Below, in pieces: positions 43,929-52,629 of a stretch of 64,000 bases of DNA; position 1 is the first letter of the stretch; the number at the start of each line of letters is the position of its first letter. Position numbers and translations under genes: made by a program. This DNA is from Enterobacteriaceae bacterium UBA5654 (GTDB lineage: Bacteria; Pseudomonadota; Gammaproteobacteria; Enterobacterales; Enterobacteriaceae): positions 62,001-126,000 of the forward strand of contig DIJC01000015.1 in NCBI GenBank assembly GCA_002421005.1, written 5' to 3'. Under the pieces are notes generated by a model that saw nothing but the letters and a program-made list of their open reading frames with translations, had not been told where the DNA came from and ran no database searches.

Positions 43929-45077
43929 TTACCCGTTGACGACCTCGTTACCATTAACGATGGTCTTAATGATTTTGTAATCGCGCGTGAAGGCGGTCAG
44001 GTTAGCGACCATTCCCGGTGCAATGCTGCCGAGCTGTTTGTCCACGCCGATGGCGCGAGCCGGATACAGCGTTGCCATACGCAGCGCTTCATCAAGCGCG
44101 ATGTTGACGTGTTCCACCAGGTTGCGCACGCCTTCGATCATGGTCAGCGACGAGCCGCTCAGGGTGCCGTTTTCATCCACGCACAGTCCATTGCGGTAGT
44201 ATATTGTTTTACCAGCAAAAATGAACTGGTCAATATCAGCGCCTGCGGGCGCGGTCGCATCCGTAACCAGACAAAGTTTATCGCCTTTAAGGCGTTTGGC
44301 GTTACGAATATTCACATAATCAACGTGTAAGCCATCGGCAATAATCCCGCACCACACGTCCGGCTCATCGAAAATGGCCCCAATCAGACCGGGTTCACGT
44401 CCGCTGATATAAGGCATTGCGTTGTACAGGTGGGTGGCGAAGGTGATCCCGGCGCGAAAGCCGCGTTTAGCTTCTTTTACCGTCGCATTGGAATGACCGG
44501 CGGAAACCACAATGCCCGACGCCGCCAGTTTGCTGATGACCTCTGGTGCAACCTGTTCCGGGGCAAGGGTGATTTTGGTGATGACATCGGCGTTTGCGCA
44601 GAGGAAATCGACCAGCGCGGCATCCGGCATCCGCACAAACTGCGGATTATGCGTGCCTTTCTTGACGATATTCAGCCACGGCCCTTCCAGATGCAGACCC
44701 AGCGCCTGATGCGGATGTTTCGCCAGGTACTCGCGCATCACGCGCACGCCCTGTTTCATCAGATCGTCGCTGGTGGTAATCAGCGTCGGCAGGTAGCTGG
44801 TGCAGCCCGATTTTTCATTGGCGCGCTGCATAATTTCAAGCGTTTCCACGCTTACGGCTTCTGCGGTGTCATTAAACTGCACGCCGCCGCAGCCGTTAAG
44901 CTGGACATCAATAAAACCGGGGGAAACGATGGCTCCGTCCAGCGAACGCTGTTCGATATCCGGTGAGAGTTCTGCCAGCGGACAGAGACGTTCGATCAGG
45001 CCATTAGCGATGACAATCGCATGGTCATCAAGGATTTCGTGACCGGTATAAATCCGGCCGTGGGTTAATGCATACAT
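43929..45077 (-). CDS. nagA: N-acetylglucosamine-6-phosphate deacetylase
   Basis: 382 residues, amidohydrolase barrel with LHLEGPW, GHSNA and VTDAT metal/substrate motifs. It deacetylates GlcNAc-6-P to GlcN-6-P, the substrate of NagB. It is 52 bp downstream of nagB. Confidence 0.97.
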   Translation of the reverse strand: MYALTHGRIYTGHEILDDHAIVIANGLIERLCPLAELSPDIEQRSLDGAIVSPGFIDVQLNGCGGVQFNDTAEAVSVETLEIMQRANEKSGCTSYLPTLITTSDDLMKQGVRVMREYLAKHPHQALGLHLEGPWLNIVKKGTHNPQFVRMPDAALVDFLCANADVITKITLAPEQVAPEVISKLAASGIVVSAGHSNATVKEAKRGFRAGITFATHLYNAMPYISGREPGLIGAIFDEPDVWCGIIADGLHVDYVNIRNAKRLKGDKLCLVTDATAPAGADIDQFIFAGKTIYYRNGLCVDENGTLSGSSLTMIEGVRNLVEHVNIALDEALRMATLYPARAIGVDKQLGSIAPGMVANLTAFTRDYKIIKTIVNGNEVVNG

Positions 45078-45129
45078 GTCGACCCCCGGTGGTAAAAATT
45101 AACCGTCCCGCAGGACGGTAACGTCATTC

Positions 45130-45930
45130 TTACAGACCTTTGATATTTTCGGCTTCTAACTCGTTGAAGTATTTCAGCGTCTTCACTTTCAGTTCCATCG
45201 TGGATGGCTCATCGCACACCACAATTGCTTTCGGATGCAGTTGCAGGCAGCTAATGGTCCACATGTGGTTCACGTTGCCTTCAACCGCCGCCTGAAGCGC
45301 CAGCGCTTTCACATTGCCCAGCACCAGAATCATCACTTCTTCCGCATCCAGCAGGGTGCCAACGCCCACGGTCAGGGCATATTTTGGCACCTGATTGACG
45401 TCGTTATCAAAGAAGCGAGAGTTTGCCACGCGGGTGTCATGGGTCAGCGTTTTAATACGAGTACGCGATGCCAGAGAAGAAGCCGGTTCGTTAAACGCGA
45501 TATGACCATCGTTGCCTACGCCGCCCATAAACAGGTGGATTTTGCCGTAAGAACGAATTTTTTCTTCATAACGACGACATTCTGCGTCAATATCCGGCGC
45601 GTTACCATTCAGCAGATTGATGTTTTCTGCCGGGATGTCAACATGATCGAAAAAGTTGTGGTGCATAAAGCTGTAGTAGCTTTCCGGGTGTTCTTTCGGC
45701 AGGCCAACGTACTCGTCCATGTTAAAGGTCACAACATGCTTAAAGCTCACTTCGCCTGCTTTGTGCATCTCAACCAGCGCTTTATAAGCAGTCAGCGGGG
45801 TGCCACCGGTAGGCAGGCCAAGAATAAACGGGCGATCCGCAGTCGGTTTGAAGGCGTTGATGCGGTTAACGATGTGACGTGCTGCCCATTTTCCGACCTG
45901 ATCGGCCGTTGCCAGTGGAATCAGTCTCAT
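45130..45930 (-). CDS. nagB: Glucosamine-6-phosphate deaminase
   Basis: 266 residues from the ATG ending at 45930 (MRLIPLATADQVGKW). It converts GlcN-6-P to fructose-6-P and ammonia. Motifs include LGLPTGGTPL, the catalytic NMDEYVGL and GGVGNDGHIAFNEP. First gene of the operon, divergent from nagE across a 327-bp control region. Confidence 0.97.
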   Translation of the reverse strand: MRLIPLATADQVGKWAARHIVNRINAFKPTADRPFILGLPTGGTPLTAYKALVEMHKAGEVSFKHVVTFNMDEYVGLPKEHPESYYSFMHHNFFDHVDIPAENINLLNGNAPDIDAECRRYEEKIRSYGKIHLFMGGVGNDGHIAFNEPASSLASRTRIKTLTHDTRVANSRFFDNDVNQVPKYALTVGVGTLLDAEEVMILVLGNVKALALQAAVEGNVNHMWTISCLQLHPKAIVVCDEPSTMELKVKTLKYFNELEAENIKGL

Positions 45931-46030
45931 TTTTTCACCTCTGAAGTATAAGAAAAAAGTGTGCAGATTGAGCGTGTATCCAGTGATAAGAGTAATGCAC
46001 TTTGCCACCGAGCGGGGTCAATCCGTTTTG

Positions 46031-46053
46031 ATTTTTTGAATAATAAAATAAGT
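46031..46053. promoter_or_regulatory. Candidate NagC box near nagB
   Basis: AT-rich, partly symmetric ATTTTTTGAATAATAAAATAA about 110 bp from the nagB start. It matches the general NagC pattern (AT-rich arms with a G or C about 6 bases from the centre) less clearly than the nagE box. With the latter it would allow the DNA loop known in E. coli. Confidence 0.45.
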
Positions 46054-46093
46054 TTTGTCATGTGACCAGCGATATGGCGAAGTTAATACGATA

Positions 46094-46115
46094 TTTGGTG
46101 ATTGGAGTCACAAAA
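46094..46115. promoter_or_regulatory. CRP site between the nagB and nagE operators
   Basis: GGTGA-TTGGAG-TCACA, one change from TGTGA-N6-TCACA, lying between the two NagC boxes, as expected for the shared nagB-nagE activator site. Confidence 0.7.
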
Positions 46116-46123
46116 AAGAGGTG

Positions 46124-46147
46124 TTTAATTTGCGATACGAATTAATT
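46124..46147. promoter_or_regulatory. NagC box near nagE
   Basis: TTTAATTTGCGATACGAATT with AT-rich flanks is a dyad of the NagC operator type (AATTTGCGATACGAATT core). It lies about 120 bp before the nagE start. Confidence 0.75.
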
Positions 46148-46257
46148 TTCCAGACACTCATAAGCTAGGTGAATGTAAGTGATGGTTAGTATATTTATCT
46201 CACAATAAAAAGGCTGTTTTAAACAAGCCTTATCAGGGTCTCATAGGGGGAACAGGA

Positions 46258-48207
46258 ATGAACATTTTAGGTTTTTTTCAGCGGCTGGGTAGGGCGTTAC
46301 AGCTTCCCATCGCTGTTTTACCCGTCGCAGCGCTGCTGCTACGTTTCGGTCAGCCCGATCTGCTTAACGTGCCGTTTATCGCACAGGCAGGCGGCGCAAT
46401 CTTCGATAATCTGGCGTTAATCTTTGCCATCGGCGTGGCGTCAAGCTGGTCGAAAGACAGCGCGGGCGCAGCGGCACTGGCGGGGGCGGTGGGCTATTTC
46501 GTACTGACCAAAGCTATGGTTACCATCAACCCGGAAATCAACATGGGCGTTCTGGCCGGTATCATCACCGGTCTGGTCGGCGGGGCAGTGTACAACCGCT
46601 GGTCCGATATCAAACTGCCGGACTTCCTGAGCTTCTTCGGCGGCAAACGCTTTGTGCCGATTGCCACGGGCTTCTTCTGCCTGATCCTGGCGGCGATTTT
46701 TGGCTACGTCTGGCCGCCGGTACAGCACGCAATTCATTCCGGTGGTGAATGGATTGTCTCTGCAGGCGCACTGGGTTCCGGTATCTTCGGCTTTATTAAC
46801 CGTCTGCTGATCCCAACCGGCCTGCATCAGGTGCTGAATACTATCGCCTGGTTCCAGATTGGTGAATTTACCAACACGGCGGGCGTGGTGTTCCACGGTG
46901 ACATCAACCGCTTCTATGCCGGTGACGGCACGGCCGGGATGTTTATGTCCGGCTTCTTCCCGATCATGATGTTCGGCCTGCCGGGTGCGGCGCTGGCGAT
47001 GTACCTTGCTGCGCCGAAAGCGCGTCGTCCGATGGTGGGCGGTATGCTGCTGTCTGTGGCTATCACCGCGTTCCTGACCGGCGTTACCGAGCCGCTGGAA
47101 TTCCTGTTCATGTTCCTGGCTCCGCTGCTGTATCTCCTGCACGCGCTGTTAACCGGGATCAGCCTGTTTGTGGCGACCGCGCTGAATATTCACGCGGGCT
47201 TCTCCTTCTCTGCGGGTGCCATCGACTATGCGTTGATGTACAACCTTCCCGCCGCCAGCAGCAACGTCTGGATGCTGATGGTCATGGGGCTGGTCTTCTT
47301 CGCTATCTACTTCGTGGTGTTCAGCGCGGTGATCCGCATGTTCAACCTGAAAACGCCGGGTCGTGAAGATGAAGAAGTCAATATTGTTAAAGAAGAAGCG
47401 AACAGCAACACGGAAGAAGGCTTGACCCAACTGGCAACCAACTACATTGCGGCGGTTGGCGGTACGGATAACCTGAAAGCCATCGATGCCTGCATTACCC
47501 GTCTGCGTCTGAACGTGGTCGATTCTGCCCGCGTCAGCGATGCGATGTGTAAACGCCTCGGTGCGTCCGGGGTGGTGAAACTGAATAAACAAACCATCCA
47601 GGTCATTGTGGGGGCGAAAGCCGAATCGATCGGTGATGCGATGAAACGCGTGGTGGCACGTGGTCCGGTCGCGGCATCCGCAGCGGACGCCGCCGCTCCG
47701 ACAGCAACAGTGGCAGCGGTTAAACCGCAGGCAGTTGCCAATGCCCGCGTGATTGCTGAACTGGTTTCGCCGATCACCGGTGAGATTGTGGCGCTGGAGC
47801 AGGTGCCGGATGAAGCTTTTGCCAGCAAAGCCGTCGGCGACGGCGTGGCGGTAAAACCCACGGATAAAATCGTGGTTGCACCTGCTGCGGGCACCATCGT
47901 GAAGATCTTCAATACCAACCACGCTTTCTGCCTGGAAACAGAAAATGGCGCGGAAATCGTGGTTCATATGGGCCTCGACACCGTGGCGCTGAATGGTCAG
48001 GGCTTCAAGCGGCTGGTGGAAGAGGGCGCAACCGTGACCGCAGGCCAGCCGGTACTGGAACTGGATCTCGAGTTCCTCAACGCGAACGCGCGTTCGATGA
48101 TTAGCCCGGTCGTATGCAGCAACAGCGACGATTATGCTGAACTGGTGCTGAAAGCGCAGGGTCAGGTTGTCGCCGGGCAAACGCCACTGTTTGAAATCAG
48201 AGGCTAA
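46258..48207 (+). CDS. nagE: N-acetylglucosamine PTS permease EIICBA
   Basis: 649 residues with three fused domains: EIIC membrane channel (1-375), EIIB (about 390-475; phosphorylated Cys in IDACITRLRLNV) and EIIA (about 495-649; active His in EIVVHMGLDT). It imports GlcNAc as GlcNAc-6-P, the inducer of the regulon. An Ala/Val-rich linker joins B and A. Divergent from nagB. Confidence 0.97.
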   Translation: MNILGFFQRLGRALQLPIAVLPVAALLLRFGQPDLLNVPFIAQAGGAIFDNLALIFAIGVASSWSKDSAGAAALAGAVGYFVLTKAMVTINPEINMGVLAGIITGLVGGAVYNRWSDIKLPDFLSFFGGKRFVPIATGFFCLILAAIFGYVWPPVQHAIHSGGEWIVSAGALGSGIFGFINRLLIPTGLHQVLNTIAWFQIGEFTNTAGVVFHGDINRFYAGDGTAGMFMSGFFPIMMFGLPGAALAMYLAAPKARRPMVGGMLLSVAITAFLTGVTEPLEFLFMFLAPLLYLLHALLTGISLFVATALNIHAGFSFSAGAIDYALMYNLPAASSNVWMLMVMGLVFFAIYFVVFSAVIRMFNLKTPGREDEEVNIVKEEANSNTEEGLTQLATNYIAAVGGTDNLKAIDACITRLRLNVVDSARVSDAMCKRLGASGVVKLNKQTIQVIVGAKAESIGDAMKRVVARGPVAASAADAAAPTATVAAVKPQAVANARVIAELVSPITGEIVALEQVPDEAFASKAVGDGVAVKPTDKIVVAPAAGTIVKIFNTNHAFCLETENGAEIVVHMGLDTVALNGQGFKRLVEEGATVTAGQPVLELDLEFLNANARSMISPVVCSNSDDYAELVLKAQGQVVAGQTPLFEIRG

Positions 48208-48223
48208 CCGCTAACAGTAGCGT

Positions 48224-48257
48224 AAAGCGGCGGGGGAAACCTCCGCCGCTTTTTTTA
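48224..48257 (+). terminator. nagE terminator
   Basis: AAAGCGGCGG / CCGCCGCTTT 10-bp stem followed by T7, 17 bp after the stop. Confidence 0.9.
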
Positions 48258-48367
48258 CCGCCATCCTCGCCATAATTCTTCTCCGTCACCCATTTAATAG
48301 TTGTCAGCCCGTCCTGCTTATAAGATCATACGCCGTTATACGTTGTTTATGCTTTGAGGAACCCGCG

Positions 48368-50032
48368 ATGAGTGAGGCTGAAGCCCGCCCGACTAACTTT
48401 ATTCGTCAGATTATTGACGAAGATCTGACCAGTGGTAAGCACACTACCGTTCATACCCGTTTTCCGCCGGAGCCGAATGGCTACCTGCACATTGGACATG
48501 CAAAATCCATCTGCCTGAACTTTGGCATCGCTCAGGATTATCAGGGCCAGTGCAATCTGCGCTTTGATGACACCAACCCGGCAAAAGAAGACATCGAATA
48601 CGTTGAGTCGATCAAGAATGACGTGCAGTGGCTAGGTTTCCACTGGTCGGGCGACATTCGCTACTCCTCAAACTATTTTGATCAGCTGCATCAGTATGCG
48701 ATTGAACTGATCAACAAAGGTCTGGCGTATGTTGACGAGCTGTCTGCCGATGAAATCCGTGAATATCGCGGCACGCTGAAAGAGCCAGGCAAAAACAGCC
48801 CGTACCGCGACCGCAGCGTGGAAGAAAACCTCGCGCTGTTCGAAAAAATGCGTACCGGCGGTTTTGAAGAAGGTAAAGCCTGCCTGCGCGCTAAAATCGA
48901 CATGGCCTCGCCGTTTATCGTCATGCGCGATCCGGTTATCTACCGCATTAAGTTTGCCGATCACCATCAGACCGGCAGCAAGTGGTGCATCTACCCGATG
49001 TACGACTTCACCCACTGCATCAGCGATGCGCTGGAAGGCATTACTCATTCGCTGTGTACGCTGGAGTTCCAGGACAACCGTCGCCTGTACGACTGGGTGC
49101 TGGACAACATCACCATCCCGGTTCATCCGCGCCAGTACGAATTCTCGCGCCTGAATCTGGAATACACCGTGATGTCCAAGCGCAAGCTGAACCTGCTGGT
49201 CACTGACAAGCACGTTGAAGGCTGGGACGACCCGCGTATGCCGACTATCTCCGGCCTGCGTCGCCGGGGTTACACCGCCGCGTCAATTCGCGAATTCTGC
49301 AAGCGCATCGGCGTGACCAAGCAGGACAACACCATTGAAATGGCCTCGCTGGAATCCTGCATCCGCGAAGATCTGAATGAAAACGCCCCGCGCGCAATGG
49401 CGGTGATCGATCCGGTAAAACTGGTGATCGAAAACTACCAGGGCGAAAGCGAAATGGTCACCATGCCAAACCATCCGAATAAACCGGAAATGGGCAGCCG
49501 TGAAGTCCCGTTTAGCGCCGAAATCTGGATCGATCGCGCGGATTTCCGCGAAGAAGCCAACAAACAGTACAAGCGTCTGGTGCTGGGCAAAGAGGTGCGT
49601 CTGCGTAATGCTTATGTCATCAAAGCAGAGCGGGTGGAAAAAGATGCCGAAGGCAATATCACCACCATCTTCTGTTCTTATGATGCTGACACCCTGAGCA
49701 AAGATCCGGCTGACGGACGTAAAGTGAAAGGCGTGATTCACTGGGTCAGCGCCGCGCACGCGCTGCCGGTAGAAATTCGCCTCTACGACCGCCTGTTCAG
49801 CATTCCTAACCCTGGAGCCGCGGACGATTTCCTCGCCACCCTCAACCCGGAATCGCTGGTGATCAAACAGGGCTTTGCCGAGCCGGGTCTGAAAAATGCG
49901 CAGGCGGGTAAGGCGTATCAGTTCGAGCGCGAAGGCTATTTCTGCCTCGACAGCCGCTATGCCACGGCAGAGAAGCTGGTGTTTAACCGCACCGTAGGTC
50001 TGCGTGATACCTGGGCGAAAATCGGCGAATAA
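48368..50032 (+). CDS. glnS: Glutaminyl-tRNA synthetase
   Basis: 554 residues, class I synthetase with HIGH (GYLHIGHAKS) and a KMSKS variant (VMSKRKLN). It charges the tRNA-Gln species encoded in this window. It carries the anticodon-binding beta-barrels at the C-terminus. Own promoter region and terminator. Confidence 0.98.
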   Translation: MSEAEARPTNFIRQIIDEDLTSGKHTTVHTRFPPEPNGYLHIGHAKSICLNFGIAQDYQGQCNLRFDDTNPAKEDIEYVESIKNDVQWLGFHWSGDIRYSSNYFDQLHQYAIELINKGLAYVDELSADEIREYRGTLKEPGKNSPYRDRSVEENLALFEKMRTGGFEEGKACLRAKIDMASPFIVMRDPVIYRIKFADHHQTGSKWCIYPMYDFTHCISDALEGITHSLCTLEFQDNRRLYDWVLDNITIPVHPRQYEFSRLNLEYTVMSKRKLNLLVTDKHVEGWDDPRMPTISGLRRRGYTAASIREFCKRIGVTKQDNTIEMASLESCIREDLNENAPRAMAVIDPVKLVIENYQGESEMVTMPNHPNKPEMGSREVPFSAEIWIDRADFREEANKQYKRLVLGKEVRLRNAYVIKAERVEKDAEGNITTIFCSYDADTLSKDPADGRKVKGVIHWVSAAHALPVEIRLYDRLFSIPNPGAADDFLATLNPESLVIKQGFAEPGLKNAQAGKAYQFEREGYFCLDSRYATAEKLVFNRTVGLRDTWAKIGE

Positions 50033-50050
50033 ATTGCCGCTCTTGCTTTT

Positions 50051-50077
50051 AAAACGCCGCAGTTGCGGCGTTTTTAC
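50051..50077 (+). terminator. glnS terminator
   Basis: AAAACGCCGC-AGTT-GCGGCGTTTTT perfect 10-bp stem with T-run, 18 bp after the glnS stop. Confidence 0.9.
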
Positions 50078-50103
50078 TTTCCTGCCTGCATAAAAAATCA
50101 TAG

Positions 50104-50126
50104 TTATATTCGCGGCGCGAATTAAT
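50104..50126. promoter_or_regulatory. Distal NagC box upstream of chiP
   Basis: Perfect dyad ATTCGCG-G-CGCGAAT with AT-rich flanks (ATATTCGCGGCGCGAATTAA), a high-quality NagC operator, about 318 bp before the chiP start. Confidence 0.75.
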
Positions 50127-50261
50127 TCTCATTGACTTCCCCGATCATATTAATAACCGATAATATATTCCTCAAACTAATGTATTGGCTAATCATGTGT
50201 ATACCTCGTCAGCACGGTATCCTTCGGCGCTGATATAAATGTTACAAGATGCGTTTAATTA

Positions 50262-50277
50262 TGTGCGCTTCGTCATA
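50262..50277. promoter_or_regulatory. Candidate CRP site upstream of chiP
   Basis: TGTGC-GCTTCG-TCATA matches TGTGA-N6-TCACA at 8 of 10 positions, between the two NagC boxes. Plausible but unproven. Confidence 0.4.
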
Positions 50278-50305
50278 ATCCTGCATTTTACCCTTCTAAA
50301 AGTGT

Positions 50306-50328
50306 TGATAATTCGCGTCGCGAAAAAT
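50306..50328. promoter_or_regulatory. Proximal NagC box upstream of chiP
   Basis: ATTCGCG-T-CGCGAAA dyad, centred about 203 bp from the distal box. Two good boxes at this distance suggest a repression loop, as at nagB-nagE. Confidence 0.7.
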
Positions 50329-50414
50329 ACTCTTTATGCCATCAGTCCGCCCACTTTTAGCGTGCTGCCTTGTAATTTTATTTTTTTATCGCCGCGTTAG
50401 TCGGCGTTTTTAAA

Positions 50415-50426
50415 GTCAAAGAGGAT
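50415..50426 (+). promoter_or_regulatory. ChiX pairing site over the chiP ribosome site
   Basis: GTCAAAGAGGAT includes the chiP Shine-Dalgarno and is complementary to the seed region of the sRNA ChiX (ATTCCTCTTTGAC) as remembered from E. coli. Pairing silences chiP until chitosugar transcripts trap ChiX. chiX itself is not in this window. Confidence 0.7.
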
Positions 50427-50432
50427 GAACTT

Positions 50433-51839
50433 ATGCGTACGTTCAGTGGCAAACGTAGTACGCTGGCGCTGGCTATTGCCGGTGTCACCGCAATGTCTGG
50501 TTTTATGGCCGCATCGCAGGCCAGAGCTGAAGGGTTTATTGACGATTCCACCTTAACCGGCGGGATCTACTACTGGCAACGTGAGCGTGACCGTAAAGAC
50601 GTCACCGACGAAGACAAATATAAAACCAACCTTTCGCACTCCACCTGGAATGCCAATCTTGATTTCCAGTCCGGTTATATCGCCGATATGTTCGGCGTTG
50701 ATGTTGCCGCTTTTACCGCCATTGAAATGGCCGAAAACGGCGACAGCGCTCACCCGAACGAAATAGCGTTTTCTAAAAGTAATAAAGCCTATGACGAAAA
50801 TTGGTCTGGCGATAAAAGCGGGATAAGCCTGTATAAAGCGGCGGCAAAATTCAAATACGGTCCGGCCTGGGCGCGGGCGGGTTATATTCAGCCAACCGGT
50901 CAGACGCTGCTGGCTCCACACTGGAGCTTTATGCCCGGCACCTATCAGGGGGCAGAAGCGGGGGCAAACTTTGACTACGGCGAAACCGGCGCGCTGAGCT
51001 TCTCGTATATGTGGACCAACGAGTACAAATCGCCGTGGCATCTGGAGATGGACAAATTCTACCAGAACGACCAGAAGACCAACGTCGATTACCTGCACTC
51101 CCTGGGCGCAAAATACGATTTCAAAAATAATTTTGTGCTGGAAGCGGCCTTTGGTCAGGCGGAAGGGTACATCGATCAGTATTTTGCCAAAGCCAGCTAT
51201 AAACTCGATCTGGGCGGCAATCCGTTTACCACCAGCTATCAGTTCTACGGCACGCGCGATAAAGCCGATGACCATACCATTAACGATCTCTATGATGGCA
51301 CGGCGTGGCTTCAGGCGCTGACCTTCGGTTATAAAGTGGCGGAAGTGGTGGATTTACGTCTGGAAGGCACCTGGGTGAAAGCGGACGGTCAGCAGGGCTA
51401 CTTCCTGCAACGTATGACGCCGACTTACGCGTCTTCCAACGGTCGCCTTGATATCTGGTGGGATAACCGCTCTGACTTCAACGCCAACGATGAAAAAGCG
51501 GTGTTCTTCGGCGCGATGTACGATCTGAAAAACTGGGATCTGCCGGGCTTCGCGGTGGGCGCGTCTTATGTCTATGCCTGGGATGCTAAACCGTCCACCT
51601 GGCAGAGCAACCCGGACGCTTACTACGATAAAGACAGAAGCATCGAAGAGTCTTCGTACAGCCTGGATGCGGTCTATACCCTTCAGGACGGTCGGGCAAA
51701 AGGCACGATGTTCAAACTGCACTTTACCGAGTATGACAACCATTCTGACATTCCGAGCTATTCCGGCGGCTACGGCAACATCTTCCAGGATGAGCGCGAC
51801 GTCAAATTTATGGTCATCGCCCCGTTTACCATCTTCTGA
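50433..51839 (+). CDS. chiP: Chitoporin ChiP
   Basis: 468 residues with a signal peptide ending QARA and an OprD-type outer-membrane barrel rich in aromatic strands, ending VIAPFTIF. It admits chitooligosaccharides. Controlled by NagC and ChiX elements upstream. In E. coli and Salmonella it is followed by the lipoprotein gene chiQ; here a terminator follows directly. Confidence 0.94.
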   Translation: MRTFSGKRSTLALAIAGVTAMSGFMAASQARAEGFIDDSTLTGGIYYWQRERDRKDVTDEDKYKTNLSHSTWNANLDFQSGYIADMFGVDVAAFTAIEMAENGDSAHPNEIAFSKSNKAYDENWSGDKSGISLYKAAAKFKYGPAWARAGYIQPTGQTLLAPHWSFMPGTYQGAEAGANFDYGETGALSFSYMWTNEYKSPWHLEMDKFYQNDQKTNVDYLHSLGAKYDFKNNFVLEAAFGQAEGYIDQYFAKASYKLDLGGNPFTTSYQFYGTRDKADDHTINDLYDGTAWLQALTFGYKVAEVVDLRLEGTWVKADGQQGYFLQRMTPTYASSNGRLDIWWDNRSDFNANDEKAVFFGAMYDLKNWDLPGFAVGASYVYAWDAKPSTWQSNPDAYYDKDRSIEESSYSLDAVYTLQDGRAKGTMFKLHFTEYDNHSDIPSYSGGYGNIFQDERDVKFMVIAPFTIF

Positions 51840-51860
51840 CCGTCAGATTTGATGATAAAA

Positions 51861-51886
51861 AAACCAGCCGGATGGCTGGTTTTTTG
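51861..51886. terminator. Bidirectional terminator between chiP and fur
   Basis: AAACCAGCC-GGAT-GGCTGGTTTTTTG stem with A-run on one side and T-run on the other, between convergent genes. Confidence 0.88.
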
Positions 51887-51887
51887 T

Positions 51888-52340
51888 TTATTTGCTTACG
51901 CCGTCGTGAGCGTTGTCATCTTCCCGACAGTCGCCTTCCGCACAGTGCCCGTACAGGTAAAGGCTGTGGTTGGTAAGACGGATGCCGTGTTTCGAAGCAA
52001 TCTCACGCTGGCGGGATTCAATAGAATCATCGCTGAATTCGATAACCTTGCCGCAGTCGAGGCAGATCAGGTGATCGTGGTGATGCTGCTGGGTCAGTTC
52101 AAAAACGGATTTGCCGCCTTCGAAATTATGGCGAGTCACAATGCCGGCATCGTCAAACTGGTTCAGTACCCGGTAGACGGTGGCCAGGCCAATCTCTTCG
52201 CCCATGTCAATGAGGCGTTTGTATAAATCTTCCGCACTGACGTGATGGTTGTCAGGCTCCTGAAGCACTTCCAGAATTTTTAACCGGGGAAGCGTGACTT
52301 TCAGGCCTGCCTTCTTTAATGCGGTATTGTTGTCAGTCAT
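51888..52340 (-). CDS. fur: Ferric uptake regulator Fur
   Basis: 150 residues: winged helix (LPRLKILEVLQEPDNHHVSA ... TVYRVLNQFDDAGIV), then the dimer domain with HHHDHLICLDCGK and the C-terminal HCAEGDC zinc cysteines. It represses iron uptake genes when Fe2+-bound. The last ~6 residues (NDAHDGVSK) differ from E. coli. The ATG overlaps the stop of the upstream uof-like ORF. Confidence 0.97.
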   Translation of the reverse strand: MTDNNTALKKAGLKVTLPRLKILEVLQEPDNHHVSAEDLYKRLIDMGEEIGLATVYRVLNQFDDAGIVTRHNFEGGKSVFELTQQHHHDHLICLDCGKVIEFSDDSIESRQREIASKHGIRLTNHSLYLYGHCAEGDCREDDNAHDGVSK

Positions 52341-52423
52341 GCGGAATCTGTCCTGTTGCTATAAGATTCACTTCCTGGCAAGGAAGTATTTACAGAGAGT
52401 GCAACTGTCGTAACGCCTCTCAT
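52337..52423 (-). CDS. uof: uof-like leader ORF upstream of fur
   Basis: 28 codons starting MRGVTTVALS and ending NRTDSA, with a TGA that overlaps the fur ATG (ATGA). In E. coli uof is also a 28-codon ORF just upstream whose translation is coupled to fur and is the target of RyhB. Its peptide sequence is not similar to the E. coli one I remember, so length, position and coupling are the evidence. A TATAAT overlaps its ATG, so only transcripts from further upstream could carry it. Confidence 0.5.
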   Translation of the reverse strand: MRGVTTVALSVNTSLPGSESYSNRTDSA

Positions 52424-52599
52424 TATAGAACTGCGATGCCTGATTGAAAACTGCAAGTATCAGACAAAGTTAGCGTTTAAAACGAGGCACGGCCTGCAAA
52501 GTGGCGCACTGACCTCGTTAAATCAGTGGCTATTGTACAGGTATGTACTGAAAAGTTAAAAAAATGTAGCAATTATTTTGATTGCTTAAAACTATTAAC

Positions 52600-52623
52600 A
52601 AGGCGCAGCCGCCGCTGCGCCTT
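52600..52623 (-). terminator. Hairpin after fldA
   Basis: AAGGCGCAGC / GCTGCGCCTT perfect 10-bp stem just after the fldA stop; T-run on the minus strand is weak. Confidence 0.65.
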
Positions 52624-52629
52624 TAATCA

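Larger units (their letters stand above)
45931..46257. other. nagB-nagE divergent control region
   Basis: 327 bp with no gene. It holds two NagC boxes and one CRP site (listed separately). The nagE promoter is probably the AT-rich stretch around 46185-46200 (TAGTATATTTAT), and the ribosome site GGGGGAACAGG precedes nagE. Confidence 0.7.
50033..50432. other. glnS-chiP intergenic control region
   Basis: 400 bp without a gene: glnS terminator, two NagC boxes, a candidate CRP site, a leader hairpin CGCCG-CGTTAGT-CGGCG with TTTTT (50390-50411), and the ChiX pairing site over the chiP ribosome site. Confidence 0.7.
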
